A stretch of DNA of 64,000 bases from Pseudomonas cedrina subsp. cedrina. GTDB taxonomy: Bacteria; Pseudomonadota; Gammaproteobacteria; Pseudomonadales; Pseudomonadaceae. Shown in pieces: positions 23,984 to 32,450 of this stretch (the stretch's first letter is position 1; every line of letters starts with the position of its first letter). Location: positions 186,001-250,000 of the forward strand of contig NZ_MNPW01000007.1 of assembly GCF_001983175.1 (NCBI RefSeq), written 5' to 3'. A model generated the notes under the pieces. That model saw only the letters and a program-made list of their open reading frames with translations, was not told the DNA's origin and searched no databases. The position numbers and the translations under genes are program-made.

Positions 23984-26900
23984 TCAGCTGTCTTCCTCTA
24001 TATCCAGCAACAGGTTTTCCAGCGCCTCGCGGTAGGCCCCCGGCTCTTTCCACATGCCGCGCTGCTGGGCTTCGAGCATGCGTTCGGTCATGTCGCGCAG
24101 GGCATCGGGGTTGTGCTGTTGCACAAAGTCCCGGGTGTCGGGGTCGAGCAGGTAGGCATCGGCGAGCAAGGCGTATTGGTGATCGTCAATCAGTGCCGTG
24201 GTGGCGTCGAAGGCGAACAGATTGTCCACCGTCGCTGCCATCTCGAATGCACCTTTATAGCCGTGGCGCTTCACACCCTCGATCCACTTGGGGTTGGCGG
24301 CGCGGGAACGGATCACCCGGTTCAGCTCTTCCTTCAGGGTACGGATCTTCGGCAGGTCCGGCTGGCTATGGTCGCCATGGTAACTGGCGGCCTTGTCGCC
24401 ACTCAGGGTTTCGACGGCGGCGAGCATGCCACCCTGGAATTGGTAATAATCGTTGGAATCGAGCAGGTCGTGCTCGCGGTTGTCCTGGTTCTGCAACACC
24501 GCCTGCACCTGGCTCAGGCGCTGGGCGAATTGCTCGCGGGCGGCGGTGCCTTCGTCGGACCCGCCATAGGCGTAGCCGCCCCAATTCAGGTAGACCTCGG
24601 CCAAATCTTCGCGGCTTTGCCACAGGCGACCGTCAATCGCGCCCTGCACGCCCGCGCCATAGGCGCCGGGCTTGGCGCCGAAGATGCGCCAGCCGGCCTG
24701 CCTGGCGGCCGCCGTCTGGTCCAGGCCGGACTTGAGCAGGGCTTCACGCTCACTGCGCACTTTGGCGGCCAGCGGGTTCATGTCATCCGGCTCATCCAGC
24801 GCGGCCACCGCCTGCACCGCCGCGTCGAACAAGCGAATCAGGTTGGCGAAGGCATCACGGAAAAAGCCGGACACACGCAGCGTCACATCCACGCGCGGGC
24901 GGTCGAGCAGGCTGATCGGCAGGATTTCAAAGTCGTCCACCCTCTGGCTGCCCGTCGCCCATACGGGGCGCACGCCCATCAACGCCATGGCCTGGGCGAT
25001 ATCATCGCCGCCGGTACGCATGGTGGCGGTACCCCAGACCGACAGGCCGAGCTGGCGCAAGTGGTCGCCGTGGTCCTGCAGGTGCCGTTCCAGTATCAGG
25101 TTGGCCGACTGGAAGCCAATGCGCCAGGCGGTGGTGGTGGGCAGGTTGCGCACGTCGACGCTGAAAAAGTTACGCCCGGTCGGCAGCACATCGAGGCGCC
25201 CGCGACTCGGTGCGCCACTGGGGCCGGCGGGCACAAAGCGGCCGTTGAGGGCATCCAGCAACCCACGCATCTCCGCCGGGCCGCAGGCGTCCAGGCGTGG
25301 CGCAACCACGCTAAGCAGGCTTGCGATCACCGCCTTCACGTCCTCCCAACCGGGCGCGTCCAACTGTTCCAGCGGCCCTTGCAGCGCCTGCTCGATCAAG
25401 CGGGCCGCGTACAGCTCCAGGCGCTCGCGGGTATCGCCGGCGGTGCGCCACCGCTGCGCGTCGATCTGCTGCAATACCTGCGGGCGGCGTTCGGTCCAGG
25501 GTTCGGCCAGGGCGCAATCGAGCGGATCAAAGCCCAGCTCGAACGCCTTGGCCAATGCGCGCAGCAAACTCGATTGCGCGCCGCGGCCATCGCCACGCGG
25601 GATGCGCAGCAAGGCAAGCAAGGTGTCGATTCGCAGACGGCCTTGAGGCGACTCGCCAAAGATGTGCAGGCCGTCACGGATCTGCGACTCCTTCAAATCG
25701 CACAGGTACGTGTCCAGGCGCGGCAGCCACACGGCCGCATCGGCATCGCTCTCCAGCTCCAGCTCCTGGTCGATACGGGTTTCGCGCACCAGTTTGAGGA
25801 TGTCTTTCTGCAGCTCCAGCGCACGGCGTGGATCGAGCAGCTGTGCTTCGTAATACTCGTCGGCCAACAGTTCGAGGTTACGCAACGGACCATAGGTTTC
25901 GGCGCGGGTCAGGGGTGGCATCAGGTGGTCGATGATGACCGCCTGGGTGCGCCGCTTGGCTTGGGCGCCCTCCCCTGGATCGTTGACGATGAACGGGTAG
26001 ATATTCGGCAACGGCCCCAACAGTGCATCGGGCCAGCAGTTTTCCGAGAGGCCGACACCCTTGCCCGGCAGCCATTCCAGGTTGCCGTGCTTGCCCACGT
26101 GGATGACCGCATGGGCGCCATAGGTGTGGCGCAACCAGAAGTAGAACGCCAGGTAACCGTGGGGCGGCACCAGGTCCGGGTCGTGGTAAACGGCGCTGGC
26201 ATCCACCTGATAACCCCGCGCCGGCTGGATGCCGACAAAGGTCAGGCCCAGGCGCAGGCCGGCGATCATCAGGCGGCCGTCGCGGAACATCGGGTCTTGA
26301 TGCGGCGCGCCCCAGCGCGTCAGTACCGCCTGGCGATTGGCTTCGGGCAGGCGCTTGAACATCGCCTCGTAGGCGTCCAGGTCCAGGCTTTGATGGCAGG
26401 GACGCAGGTCGAGGCTGTCGAGGTCGTTGGTCACGCCGCCGAGCAGCGCGTGGATCAGCTCAGTGCCGCTGTCGGGCAACACGTGCGGCAGCGGATAGCC
26501 TTCGGCTTGCAGGGCACGCAGGATATTCAGCGCCGCCGCCGGCGTATCCAGGCCGACCCCATTGCCGATACGGCCGTCGCGGGTCGGGTAGTTGGCGAGG
26601 ATCAGCGCGACGCGTTTGTCTGCGTTAGCCACCTGCGCCAGTTCGACCCAGCGGCGCGCCAGCTCGGCGACAAAATCCATGCGCTCGGGCGCGGCGCGAT
26701 AGCACACCACGTCCGACTGGCTGCGCTCGCTGCGCCAGGCCAGGTCCTTGAAGCTGATCGGCCGGCTGATGATGCGCCCGTCCAGTTCCGGCAAGGCGAT
26801 GTGCATCGCCAGGTCGCGTGGGCCGAGGCCTTGCTCGCTGGCCTCCCAACCGGGCTGGTTGTCCTGGGCGCAGATCGCCTGGATCACCGGGATATTGCGG

Positions 26901-27745
26901 CGAAACGGGCGCAGGTGCGGCGCCTCCGGGCTGGATTGGGCAAACCCGGTGGTGTTCAGGATCACCGCCGCGCCGACTTCATCCAGCCAGTCCTCGACGG
27001 TCGCCAGGCAACCCGGCTCTTTGAGGCTGGCCACCGCCATCGGCAACGGGTTCAGCCCCGCGGCTTGCAAGCGCTGGCAGAACACCTCGATGAATCCGGT
27101 GTTGGCCGCCTGCAAATGTGAGCGATAGAACAGCACCGCCGCCACCGGCCAGTCGGCATTCCAGTCCGCCTGCCAGTCGCTCAGGCGGGCATTGGCGTGG
27201 CGCGGATGGTAAATCGCAGTGCGCGGCAGGGTTTGCGGCTCGGCCCAGGCGTAGTCGCGGCCCAGGTAACCGGCGGCCAGGCATCGATAGAAATCCAGGG
27301 CATTGGCCAGCCCGCCCTGGCGCAGGAAGTGCCAGAGGCGGTCGCGTTCCTGCGGCCCTACGGTGCTGAGGCCGCTGAGCTCCGGGTCCGGACGATCGTC
27401 TCCCGGCACCAGGATCAGCTGTACGCCGCGCTCGGCCAATTCCACCAGGCGCTCAATGCCGTAGCGCCAATAGCCGATGCCACCGTGCAGCGAAATCAGG
27501 ATGACCTTGGCATGGCGCAGCACTTCATCAACGTACAGGTCGACCGACGCGTGGTTCTGCACCTGCATCGGGTTGGCCAGGCGAAAGGTCGGGTAATCGC
27601 CCGGCAGTTGCTGCGCCGCTTCGGCAAGCAGCGCCAGGCTGGAGTCGCCGCTGCACAGGATCACCAGTTCAGCGGGGGTCTGGCCAAGGTCGGCGATGTT
27701 GTCGTCCGAGACGAAACCACCGGGCTGGGTCCTGAGCAGGTGCAT
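23984..27745 (-). CDS. cobN: cobaltochelatase subunit CobN
   Basis: A 1253-residue large chelatase subunit that binds hydrogenobyrinic acid a,c-diamide and cobalt in the aerobic cobalamin pathway. It is collinear with CobN/BchH over its full length: an N-terminal domain with HAKVILISLHGG, a central VIHVGKHGNLEWLPGKGVGLSENCWPD region (catalytic HGNLEWLPGK, metal/porphyrin site), and a C-terminal CobN-type domain with YAYGGSDEGTAAREQF. It starts three bases after the cobW stop, so the two are co-transcribed under the upstream cobalamin riboswitch. Confidence 0.97.
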   Translation of the reverse strand: MHLLRTQPGGFVSDDNIADLGQTPAELVILCSGDSSLALLAEAAQQLPGDYPTFRLANPMQVQNHASVDLYVDEVLRHAKVILISLHGGIGYWRYGIERLVELAERGVQLILVPGDDRPDPELSGLSTVGPQERDRLWHFLRQGGLANALDFYRCLAAGYLGRDYAWAEPQTLPRTAIYHPRHANARLSDWQADWNADWPVAAVLFYRSHLQAANTGFIEVFCQRLQAAGLNPLPMAVASLKEPGCLATVEDWLDEVGAAVILNTTGFAQSSPEAPHLRPFRRNIPVIQAICAQDNQPGWEASEQGLGPRDLAMHIALPELDGRIISRPISFKDLAWRSERSQSDVVCYRAAPERMDFVAELARRWVELAQVANADKRVALILANYPTRDGRIGNGVGLDTPAAALNILRALQAEGYPLPHVLPDSGTELIHALLGGVTNDLDSLDLRPCHQSLDLDAYEAMFKRLPEANRQAVLTRWGAPHQDPMFRDGRLMIAGLRLGLTFVGIQPARGYQVDASAVYHDPDLVPPHGYLAFYFWLRHTYGAHAVIHVGKHGNLEWLPGKGVGLSENCWPDALLGPLPNIYPFIVNDPGEGAQAKRRTQAVIIDHLMPPLTRAETYGPLRNLELLADEYYEAQLLDPRRALELQKDILKLVRETRIDQELELESDADAAVWLPRLDTYLCDLKESQIRDGLHIFGESPQGRLRIDTLLALLRIPRGDGRGAQSSLLRALAKAFELGFDPLDCALAEPWTERRPQVLQQIDAQRWRTAGDTRERLELYAARLIEQALQGPLEQLDAPGWEDVKAVIASLLSVVAPRLDACGPAEMRGLLDALNGRFVPAGPSGAPSRGRLDVLPTGRNFFSVDVRNLPTTTAWRIGFQSANLILERHLQDHGDHLRQLGLSVWGTATMRTGGDDIAQAMALMGVRPVWATGSQRVDDFEILPISLLDRPRVDVTLRVSGFFRDAFANLIRLFDAAVQAVAALDEPDDMNPLAAKVRSEREALLKSGLDQTAAARQAGWRIFGAKPGAYGAGVQGAIDGRLWQSREDLAEVYLNWGGYAYGGSDEGTAAREQFAQRLSQVQAVLQNQDNREHDLLDSNDYYQFQGGMLAAVETLSGDKAASYHGDHSQPDLPKIRTLKEELNRVIRSRAANPKWIEGVKRHGYKGAFEMAATVDNLFAFDATTALIDDHQYALLADAYLLDPDTRDFVQQHNPDALRDMTERMLEAQQRGMWKEPGAYREALENLLLDIEEDS

Positions 27746-27748
27746 GGA

Positions 27749-28810
27749 TCAGGCGCTGAGGGCGGCGCGCAGTTGCGCTTCTAGGCCGGCGGCGTCCAGG
27801 TCCTGGCCGATCAGCACCAGGCGTGTGACGCGCGCTTCGTCAAAGCCCCAGGCGCGGTCGAAATGCTTGTCGAACCGCGTGCCCACGCCCTGGATCAGCA
27901 GGCGCATCGGTTTGTTCGGGATCGCCGCGAAACCCTTGACGCGCAGGATGCCGTGCTGCACCACCAATTGGGCCAGGGCATCGAGCAGCAGGGCTTCGTC
28001 GGCTTGCGGCAGGTCGATGGAGATGGAGTCGAAGGCGTCGTGATCGTGGTCATCCTCACCTTCATGGTGATGATCGTGATGGCTGTGGCGTCCGTCGATG
28101 TGCTCCTCGGAGCCGGCGCCCAGGCCGATCAGCACATCCAGCGGCACGCGACCGCTGCTGGCTTCGATGACTTTCACCGCCGGCGGCAATTCCTCGGCGA
28201 CTTCCAGGCGCACGCGGGCCAGGTCTTCGGGGCTGATCAGGTCGGCCTTGTTGAGGATCACCAGGTCGGCGCTGGCCAGTTGGTCGGCGAACAGCTCGTG
28301 CAGCGGCGATTCGTGGTCCAGGTTCGGGTCGAGTTTGCGCTGGGCATCCACCTGGTCCGGGAAAGCGGCGAACGTGCCGGCCGCCACGGCCGGGCTGTCG
28401 ACCACGGTGATTACCGCGTCAACGGTGCAGGCGCTGCGGATTTCCGGCCACTGGAAGGCTTGCACCAAGGGTTTTGGCAGGGCCAGGCCCGAGGTTTCGA
28501 TGAGGATATGGTCAAGGTCTGCGCGACGCGCCACCAATTCACGCATCACCGGGAAGAACTCTTCCTGCACGGTGCAGCACAGGCAGCCGTTGGCCAGCTC
28601 ATAGACGCGGCCGTTGGCTTCTTCTTCGGTGCAACCGATGGAGCACTGCTTGAGAATTTCACCGTCGATGCCCAGCTCGCCGAATTCATTGACGATCACC
28701 GCGATACGCCGGCCCTGGGCATTGTCGAGCATATGCCGCAGCAACGTGGTTTTGCCCGAACCGAGGAAGCCGGTAACGATGGTGACGGGAAGTTTGGCCA
28801 GTGTTTTCAT
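27749..28810 (-). CDS. cobW: CobW GTPase, cobalt chaperone for cobalamin synthesis
   Basis: A 353-residue G3E-family GTPase thought to deliver cobalt to CobN. The P-loop is GFLGSGKT (14-21). The metal-binding CxCC is at 76-79 (CLCC). A histidine/aspartate-rich loop with HSHHDHHHEGEDDHDHD lies near residue 240, likely a metal sink. The C-terminal CobW_C domain follows (RVKGFAAIPNKPMRLLIQGVG). It is the first gene of the cobW-cobN-ATPase-VWA unit and is preceded by a cobalamin riboswitch on the same strand about 100 bases upstream. Confidence 0.97.
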   Translation of the reverse strand: MKTLAKLPVTIVTGFLGSGKTTLLRHMLDNAQGRRIAVIVNEFGELGIDGEILKQCSIGCTEEEANGRVYELANGCLCCTVQEEFFPVMRELVARRADLDHILIETSGLALPKPLVQAFQWPEIRSACTVDAVITVVDSPAVAAGTFAAFPDQVDAQRKLDPNLDHESPLHELFADQLASADLVILNKADLISPEDLARVRLEVAEELPPAVKVIEASSGRVPLDVLIGLGAGSEEHIDGRHSHHDHHHEGEDDHDHDAFDSISIDLPQADEALLLDALAQLVVQHGILRVKGFAAIPNKPMRLLIQGVGTRFDKHFDRAWGFDEARVTRLVLIGQDLDAAGLEAQLRAALSA

Positions 28811-28913
28811 CGGATGCCCTTTGGGGCGGGCATACGGGACGATAGGCCCTGCGACGGCGCGCAGCAGCGGATTTCGTCACCGGATCACCCCGCCCGGTTG
28901 AATTGAAAATCGG

Positions 28914-29100
28914 TTGCGAGGCAGGTCTCCTGGCTTGGGGCTTGCGGGTCTTGCGACCGGCACCGGCTGCGCCTTCCCGCCCGTTGAGGCAGTGGCGTGG
29001 CAGTCGGATAAACCCTTCACAGTTGCGGGGGCAGCCGCGGCTTGAACCGCGTTCCCTTCTTAGCTTCGACCTGGGTCGAAGAACCTCGAGGGTGCAAGGC
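28914..29100 (-). promoter_or_regulatory. cobalamin riboswitch controlling cobW-cobN
   Basis: On the minus strand the region reads AGAAGGGAAC..., GCTGCCCCCGCAACTGTGA, GCCACTG, GGGAAGGCGC and finally the B12 box AGCCAGGAGACCTGCC (28921-28936). These are all the conserved elements of a class I adenosylcobalamin riboswitch in order. It precedes the cobW start by about 100 bases. No clear intrinsic terminator follows, so B12 may act by hiding the ribosome site. Confidence 0.95.
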
Positions 29101-29225
29101 TACGCAGTGCGTGGGGGCGGGTCAATGTTGGCGATGCCGGACTTGCCGCTCACGCTTGGCTCCTCCCCCACACAACACCGAAATTATCCTCTTGGCGACG
29201 TGAAACACTGGGAAAGACTTCCCCG

Positions 29226-29253
29226 GGAACGCCTCGGCAGCGGGCGCCACCTA
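29226..29253 (+). promoter_or_regulatory. candidate Hrp box (HrpL-type sigma promoter)
   Basis: GGAACG, then exactly 15 bases, then CCACCTA. The consensus for HrpL-dependent promoters is GGAACC-N15/16-CCACNNA, so only the sixth base differs. It lies 77 bases before the start of the effector-like gene and points at it. Confidence 0.65.
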
Positions 29254-29330
29254 TCAAAGCAACTGCCGTCGATCAACGTGATTGACAACAGGACTGCCAC
29301 TCTACTGTCATCAATCAAGAGTCATTCAGA

Positions 29331-29762
29331 ATGCTGCCAATCACCAACCTCAACACGCCGCTGTCATTCTCCGGCAGCTCGCCCGAGCATACGGTGCAGA
29401 AACGCTCGACGTCGAACTTCCCAAACCCGCACTGCAATGTAGGCAACAAACACCTGCTCAGCATGATTAAAGAGCATTTCCGGGAGTACGCTGCGGGCGC
29501 TGACGATCAGTATGTAAACTTCAACGAACTGAAAGAAGCAGCGGGATTGCGCCCTACCACCCGAACGTTTTCCGCAGAAGCAACCGCAGCGGCCAAAGAA
29601 CTGCTTGAACGGCCCAAACTGCTGCGTGATCTGGATATAGGCATCGGTTTCCTGGGGTTTCCGGGAAATGAGGATCAGCGATTTGACATCGAAAACCTTG
29701 ATTACCTGATCCGGGCCAACCGCAGGACTGTGACCTTCTGCAGGCAAGGGAAGTGGATTTGA
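29331..29762 (+). CDS. candidate type III secretion effector, orphan
   Basis: A 143-residue soluble protein of no family I can name. Its first 50 residues carry the signature described for HrpL-regulon effectors: an aliphatic residue at position 4 (MLPI), no acidic residue in the first 12, and 7 Ser in 50. The rest is helical, with FNELKEAAGL, AAAKELLERPKLLRDLDIGIGF and FDIENLDYLI. A Hrp-box-like promoter stands 77 bases upstream. The DNA is visibly AT-richer than the cob genes on each side and the gene has no link to B12, so it looks acquired. Ribosome site AAGAG is modest. Secretion is inferred, not shown; no secretion-system gene is in the window. Confidence 0.6.
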   Translation: MLPITNLNTPLSFSGSSPEHTVQKRSTSNFPNPHCNVGNKHLLSMIKEHFREYAAGADDQYVNFNELKEAAGLRPTTRTFSAEATAAAKELLERPKLLRDLDIGIGFLGFPGNEDQRFDIENLDYLIRANRRTVTFCRQGKWI

Positions 29763-29839
29763 TCGCTTTTACCCAACACGCTCATGACAGGCACGCCCTG
29801 GATTTGACGCACGTTGGCCGCGCGTGTTCTCCTGAACAT

Positions 29840-30022
29840 CTTGTTTCGGGTGCCCTTCACAGGGTGAAACGGGAAACCGGTGCGTCATAGCGTTATGACC
29901 AGTCCGGTGCTGCCCCCGCAACGGTAAGCGAGCGAAGCGTCATATCCACTGTGCCCCAGGCATGGGAAGGCGACGTTTTCAGGCAATAAGCCCCTCGCAA
30001 GCCCGGAGACCGGCCCGAAAAA
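29840..30022 (+). promoter_or_regulatory. cobalamin riboswitch controlling cbtB-cbtA-cobE-cobM
   Basis: Conserved parts in order on the plus strand: GGTGCCCTTCACAGGGTG, AAACGGGAAACCGGTG, GCTGCCCCCGCAACGGTAAG, CACTGTGCC..., GGGAAGGCG and the B12 box AGCCCGGAGACCGGC (30000-30014). It precedes cbtB by about 110 bases. A GC-rich hairpin CCCGC-GGTG-GCGGG follows at 30034-30049, with no clean T-run. Confidence 0.95.
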
Positions 30023-30128
30023 TCAGATAACAAACCCGCGGTGGGCGGGCGCTGTTCAGAACCCTGCATGCCTGGCTCGCAGGGTTTTCATGCGCCCGTT
30101 CGCTCAAGACATTTGAAAGGGACGCGCC

Positions 30129-30317
30129 ATGTCGATCATCAGCAGCACCTCGCACTCCGCCAGCAGCACCACGACCCTGAGCCAACGCCTGGCCGCCGCC
30201 ATCGGTGCGTCGATTCTCGGCGTTTGCCTTGTGTATTTCGCCGGTTTCTCGCACATCGAGGCGGTGCACAATGCTGCCCACGATACCCGCCACAGCGCCG
30301 CGTTCCCGTGCCACTGA
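30129..30317 (+). CDS. cbtB: CbtB family cobalt transporter subunit
   Basis: A 62-residue membrane protein with one transmembrane helix at about 22-42 (AAAIGASILGVCLVYFAGF) and a C-terminal tail rich in His (HIEAVHNAAHDTRHSAAFPCH), the typical CbtB metal-binding end. Together with CbtA it forms a predicted cobalt uptake system. It is directly downstream of a cobalamin riboswitch, and a strong GAAAGGGA ribosome site precedes the ATG. cbtA follows after 11 bases. Confidence 0.93.
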   Translation: MSIISSTSHSASSTTTLSQRLAAAIGASILGVCLVYFAGFSHIEAVHNAAHDTRHSAAFPCH

Positions 30318-30328
30318 GGCCTGCCGAC

Positions 30329-31033
30329 ATGATCAAGCGTATTGCGCAAACCGCAGGTTTTACCGGCCTTTTGGCTGCCTTGCTGCTGACCCTGTTGCAA
30401 AGTTTCTGGGTGGCCCCGTTGATTCTGCAGGCGGAAACCTTTGAACAGGCCCCGGCTGTCACTGAAGTTGCGCACGGGCATGCTGCCGGCGCTGCGGCGC
30501 ACACCCACGACGCCGAAGCCTGGGAGCCGGAAGATGGCTGGCAGCGCGTGCTGTCCACCACGGGCGGCAATCTGGTCGTCGCTGTCGGTTTTGCCTTGAT
30601 GCTCGCAGGCCTCTACACCTTGCGTGCTCCAACCCGTACCGCCCATGGGCTGCTGTGGGGCCTGGCCGGCTATGCCACCTTTGTATTGGCGCCGACCCTG
30701 GGCCTGCCGCCCGAGCTGCCGGGCACCGCCGCCGCTGACCTGGCGCAGCGGCAGATCTGGTGGATCGGCACCGCCGCGTCTACCGCTGTTGGAATCGCCC
30801 TGGTCGTGTTTGGCCGCAACTGGCTGCTCAAGGTGCTGGGTGTGGCGATCCTGGTCGTTCCCCATGTGATCGGCGCGCCGCAGCCGCTGGTGCATTCGAT
30901 GCTGGCGCCCGAGGCGCTGGAAACGCAGTTCAAGACAGCTTCGCAGCTGACCAACGTCGCATTCTGGCTGGCCCTGGGCCTGATCAGCGCCTGGTTGTTC
31001 CGGCGCAACCGCGACGGTCAATACTCGGCATGA
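30329..31033 (+). CDS. cbtA: CbtA family cobalt transporter
   Basis: A 234-residue inner-membrane protein with five or six hydrophobic segments (first at residues 8-30, then about 85-100, 112-132, 148-165, 170-186 and 210-225). The loop between the first two contains a His-rich stretch, HGHAAGAAAHTHDAEAW, likely to bind metal. This layout is that of CbtA, the predicted B12-regulated cobalt transporter. The start at 30329 is used because it follows cbtB by 11 bases; a longer frame running through cbtB is a shadow. The stop overlaps cobE by four bases. Confidence 0.94.
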   Translation: MIKRIAQTAGFTGLLAALLLTLLQSFWVAPLILQAETFEQAPAVTEVAHGHAAGAAAHTHDAEAWEPEDGWQRVLSTTGGNLVVAVGFALMLAGLYTLRAPTRTAHGLLWGLAGYATFVLAPTLGLPPELPGTAAADLAQRQIWWIGTAASTAVGIALVVFGRNWLLKVLGVAILVVPHVIGAPQPLVHSMLAPEALETQFKTASQLTNVAFWLALGLISAWLFRRNRDGQYSA

Positions 31034-31422
31034 CCCTGGTGGTCGGCCTGGGTTGCCAGCGGGGTTGCGACGTTCACGCCCTGCTGGCCCTGTTTGACGG
31101 CGCCCTCGCCGAGGGCGGAGTCGAGCGCCAACAGGTAACCGCGCTGGCCAGTATCGATCGCAGACAAGACGAGCCGGGATTAATCGCCTTGGCGCGCTTG
31201 TTGAAACTGCCTTTACGCTGCTTCAGCGCAGAACAATTGGCGTTTTATAAAGACCGCCTGAGCCACAAATCCGACGTCGCCTTTGCCCATACCGGCTGTT
31301 ACGGCGTCGCCGAAAGCGCCGCCCTGGCCCTGGCCGAAGACCTCTCCAACGCCCCAGCCTATCTGCGGATCACCCGCAAAAAAGCCGCCCAGGCCACCTT
31401 TGCATTGGCGTGGACCGGCTGA
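31030..31422 (+). CDS. cobE: CobE, cobalamin biosynthesis protein (CbiG C-terminal-like)
   Basis: A 130-residue protein starting MTLVVGLGCQRGC, the CobE/CbiG_C signature (G-x-G-C-x-R/K-G). It continues with SIDRRQDEPGLIALARLL and GVAESAALALA, also typical of the domain. CobE is needed for the aerobic pathway, possibly in handling ring-contraction intermediates. The ATG overlaps the cbtA stop (ATGA), so it is coupled. cobM follows after 69 bases. Confidence 0.93.
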   Translation: MTLVVGLGCQRGCDVHALLALFDGALAEGGVERQQVTALASIDRRQDEPGLIALARLLKLPLRCFSAEQLAFYKDRLSHKSDVAFAHTGCYGVAESAALALAEDLSNAPAYLRITRKKAAQATFALAWTG

Positions 31423-31491
31423 AACCCGATAATCGCCCTCTGCAATCATGAGCAATCTTCATGCTCATGCGTTTTTTGAACAGGATTTTCC

Positions 31492-32238
31492 ATGACCGTC
31501 TACTTCATTGGTGCCGGCCCCGGCGACCCGGAATTGATCACCGTCAAAGGCCAGCGACTGATCCGCAGTTGCCCGGTGATCATCTACGCCGGCTCGCTGG
31601 TGCCGGCGGCGGTGCTGGAAGGCCATCAGGCGGAACAGGTGGTCAACAGTGCCGAATTGCACCTCGAGCAGATCATCGACCTGATCAAGACTGCACACGC
31701 GCAAGGCCACGACGTGGCGCGCGTGCACTCCGGCGATCCGAGCCTGTATGGGGCGATCGGCGAGCAGATCCGCCATCTGCGCGAGCTGGGCATCCCGTTC
31801 CAGATCATTCCCGGCGTCACGGCGGTAGCGGCGTGCGCGGCGTTGCTGGAGACCGAGTTGACCCTGCCGGACGTCGCCCAGAGCGTGATCCTGACCCGCT
31901 ATGCCGAAAAGACCCGCATGCCGGCCGGTGAAGATTTCGACAGCCTGGCGCGGCATGGCACCACCATGGCAATTCACCTGGGAGTCAACCATCTGGAGAA
32001 GATCGTCGCCGAACTGCTGCCGCACTATGGCGGCGATTGCCCGATTGCCGTGGTGCACCGGGCGACCTGGCCGGATCAGGATTGGGCGCTGGGGACGTTG
32101 AGTGATATCGGCGAAAAGGTCGCGGCCAAAGGCTTTCGGCGCACGGCGCTGATCATTGTGGGGCGGGTGCTGGCCAACGATAGCTTCAGTGAGTCGTCGC
32201 TGTATCGGGCTGGCCATGCGCACCTGTATCGCCCCTGA
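31492..32238 (+). CDS. cobM: precorrin-4 C(11)-methyltransferase
   Basis: A 248-residue SAM-dependent tetrapyrrole methylase. The N-terminal VYFIGAGPGDPELITVKG and the central HSGDPSLYGAIGEQ and PGVTAVAACAALL motifs are those of CobM/CbiF, which methylates precorrin-4 at C-11. Length is standard. An AGGAT ribosome site lies before the ATG. It ends the riboswitch-led cbtB-cbtA-cobE-cobM unit, and a REPIN and a terminator follow. Confidence 0.96.
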   Translation: MTVYFIGAGPGDPELITVKGQRLIRSCPVIIYAGSLVPAAVLEGHQAEQVVNSAELHLEQIIDLIKTAHAQGHDVARVHSGDPSLYGAIGEQIRHLRELGIPFQIIPGVTAVAACAALLETELTLPDVAQSVILTRYAEKTRMPAGEDFDSLARHGTTMAIHLGVNHLEKIVAELLPHYGGDCPIAVVHRATWPDQDWALGTLSDIGEKVAAKGFRRTALIIVGRVLANDSFSESSLYRAGHAHLYRP

Positions 32239-32259
32239 CTACTAAATGTAATCAAAAAG

Positions 32260-32347
32260 GTGGGAGCTGGCTTGCCTGCGATAGCGGTGTGTCAGAGGCC
32301 AAATCTGCTGGCTGGCACACCGTTATCGCAGGCAAGCCAGCTCCCAC
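32260..32347. repeat. REPIN
   Basis: GTGGGAGCTGGCTTGCCTGC begins at 32260 and its inverse ends at 32347; the loop contains GTGTGTCAG/CTGGCACAC, extending the dyad further. It lies between convergent cobM and nfuA, before the terminator. Confidence 0.9.
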
Positions 32348-32398
32348 AGTTAATGCGGTTTGTCTGATAGATATCGCAAGACATTGAATTTAAAACAT

Positions 32399-32429
32399 AA
32401 AAAACGGCGCTCACGGGGCGCCGTTTTTT
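32399..32429. terminator. bidirectional Rho-independent terminator between cobM and nfuA
   Basis: Six As, CGGCGC, seven-base loop, GCGCCG, six Ts. It works on both strands and separates the convergent genes. Confidence 0.92.
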
Positions 32430-32450
32430 CGTTCGCAGTGAACACCTTAC

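Noticed and set aside
24113..27121. 1002-codon open frame on the plus strand opposite cobN
   Set aside because: It mirrors cobN over its whole length. Such antisense frames arise from high-GC codon use, the translation has no family pattern, and cobN is collinear with its family.
30041..30328. N-terminal extension of CbtA to 330 residues
   Set aside because: It would run through cbtB in another frame and gives Arg/His-rich nonsense; ATG 30329 begins the first helix.
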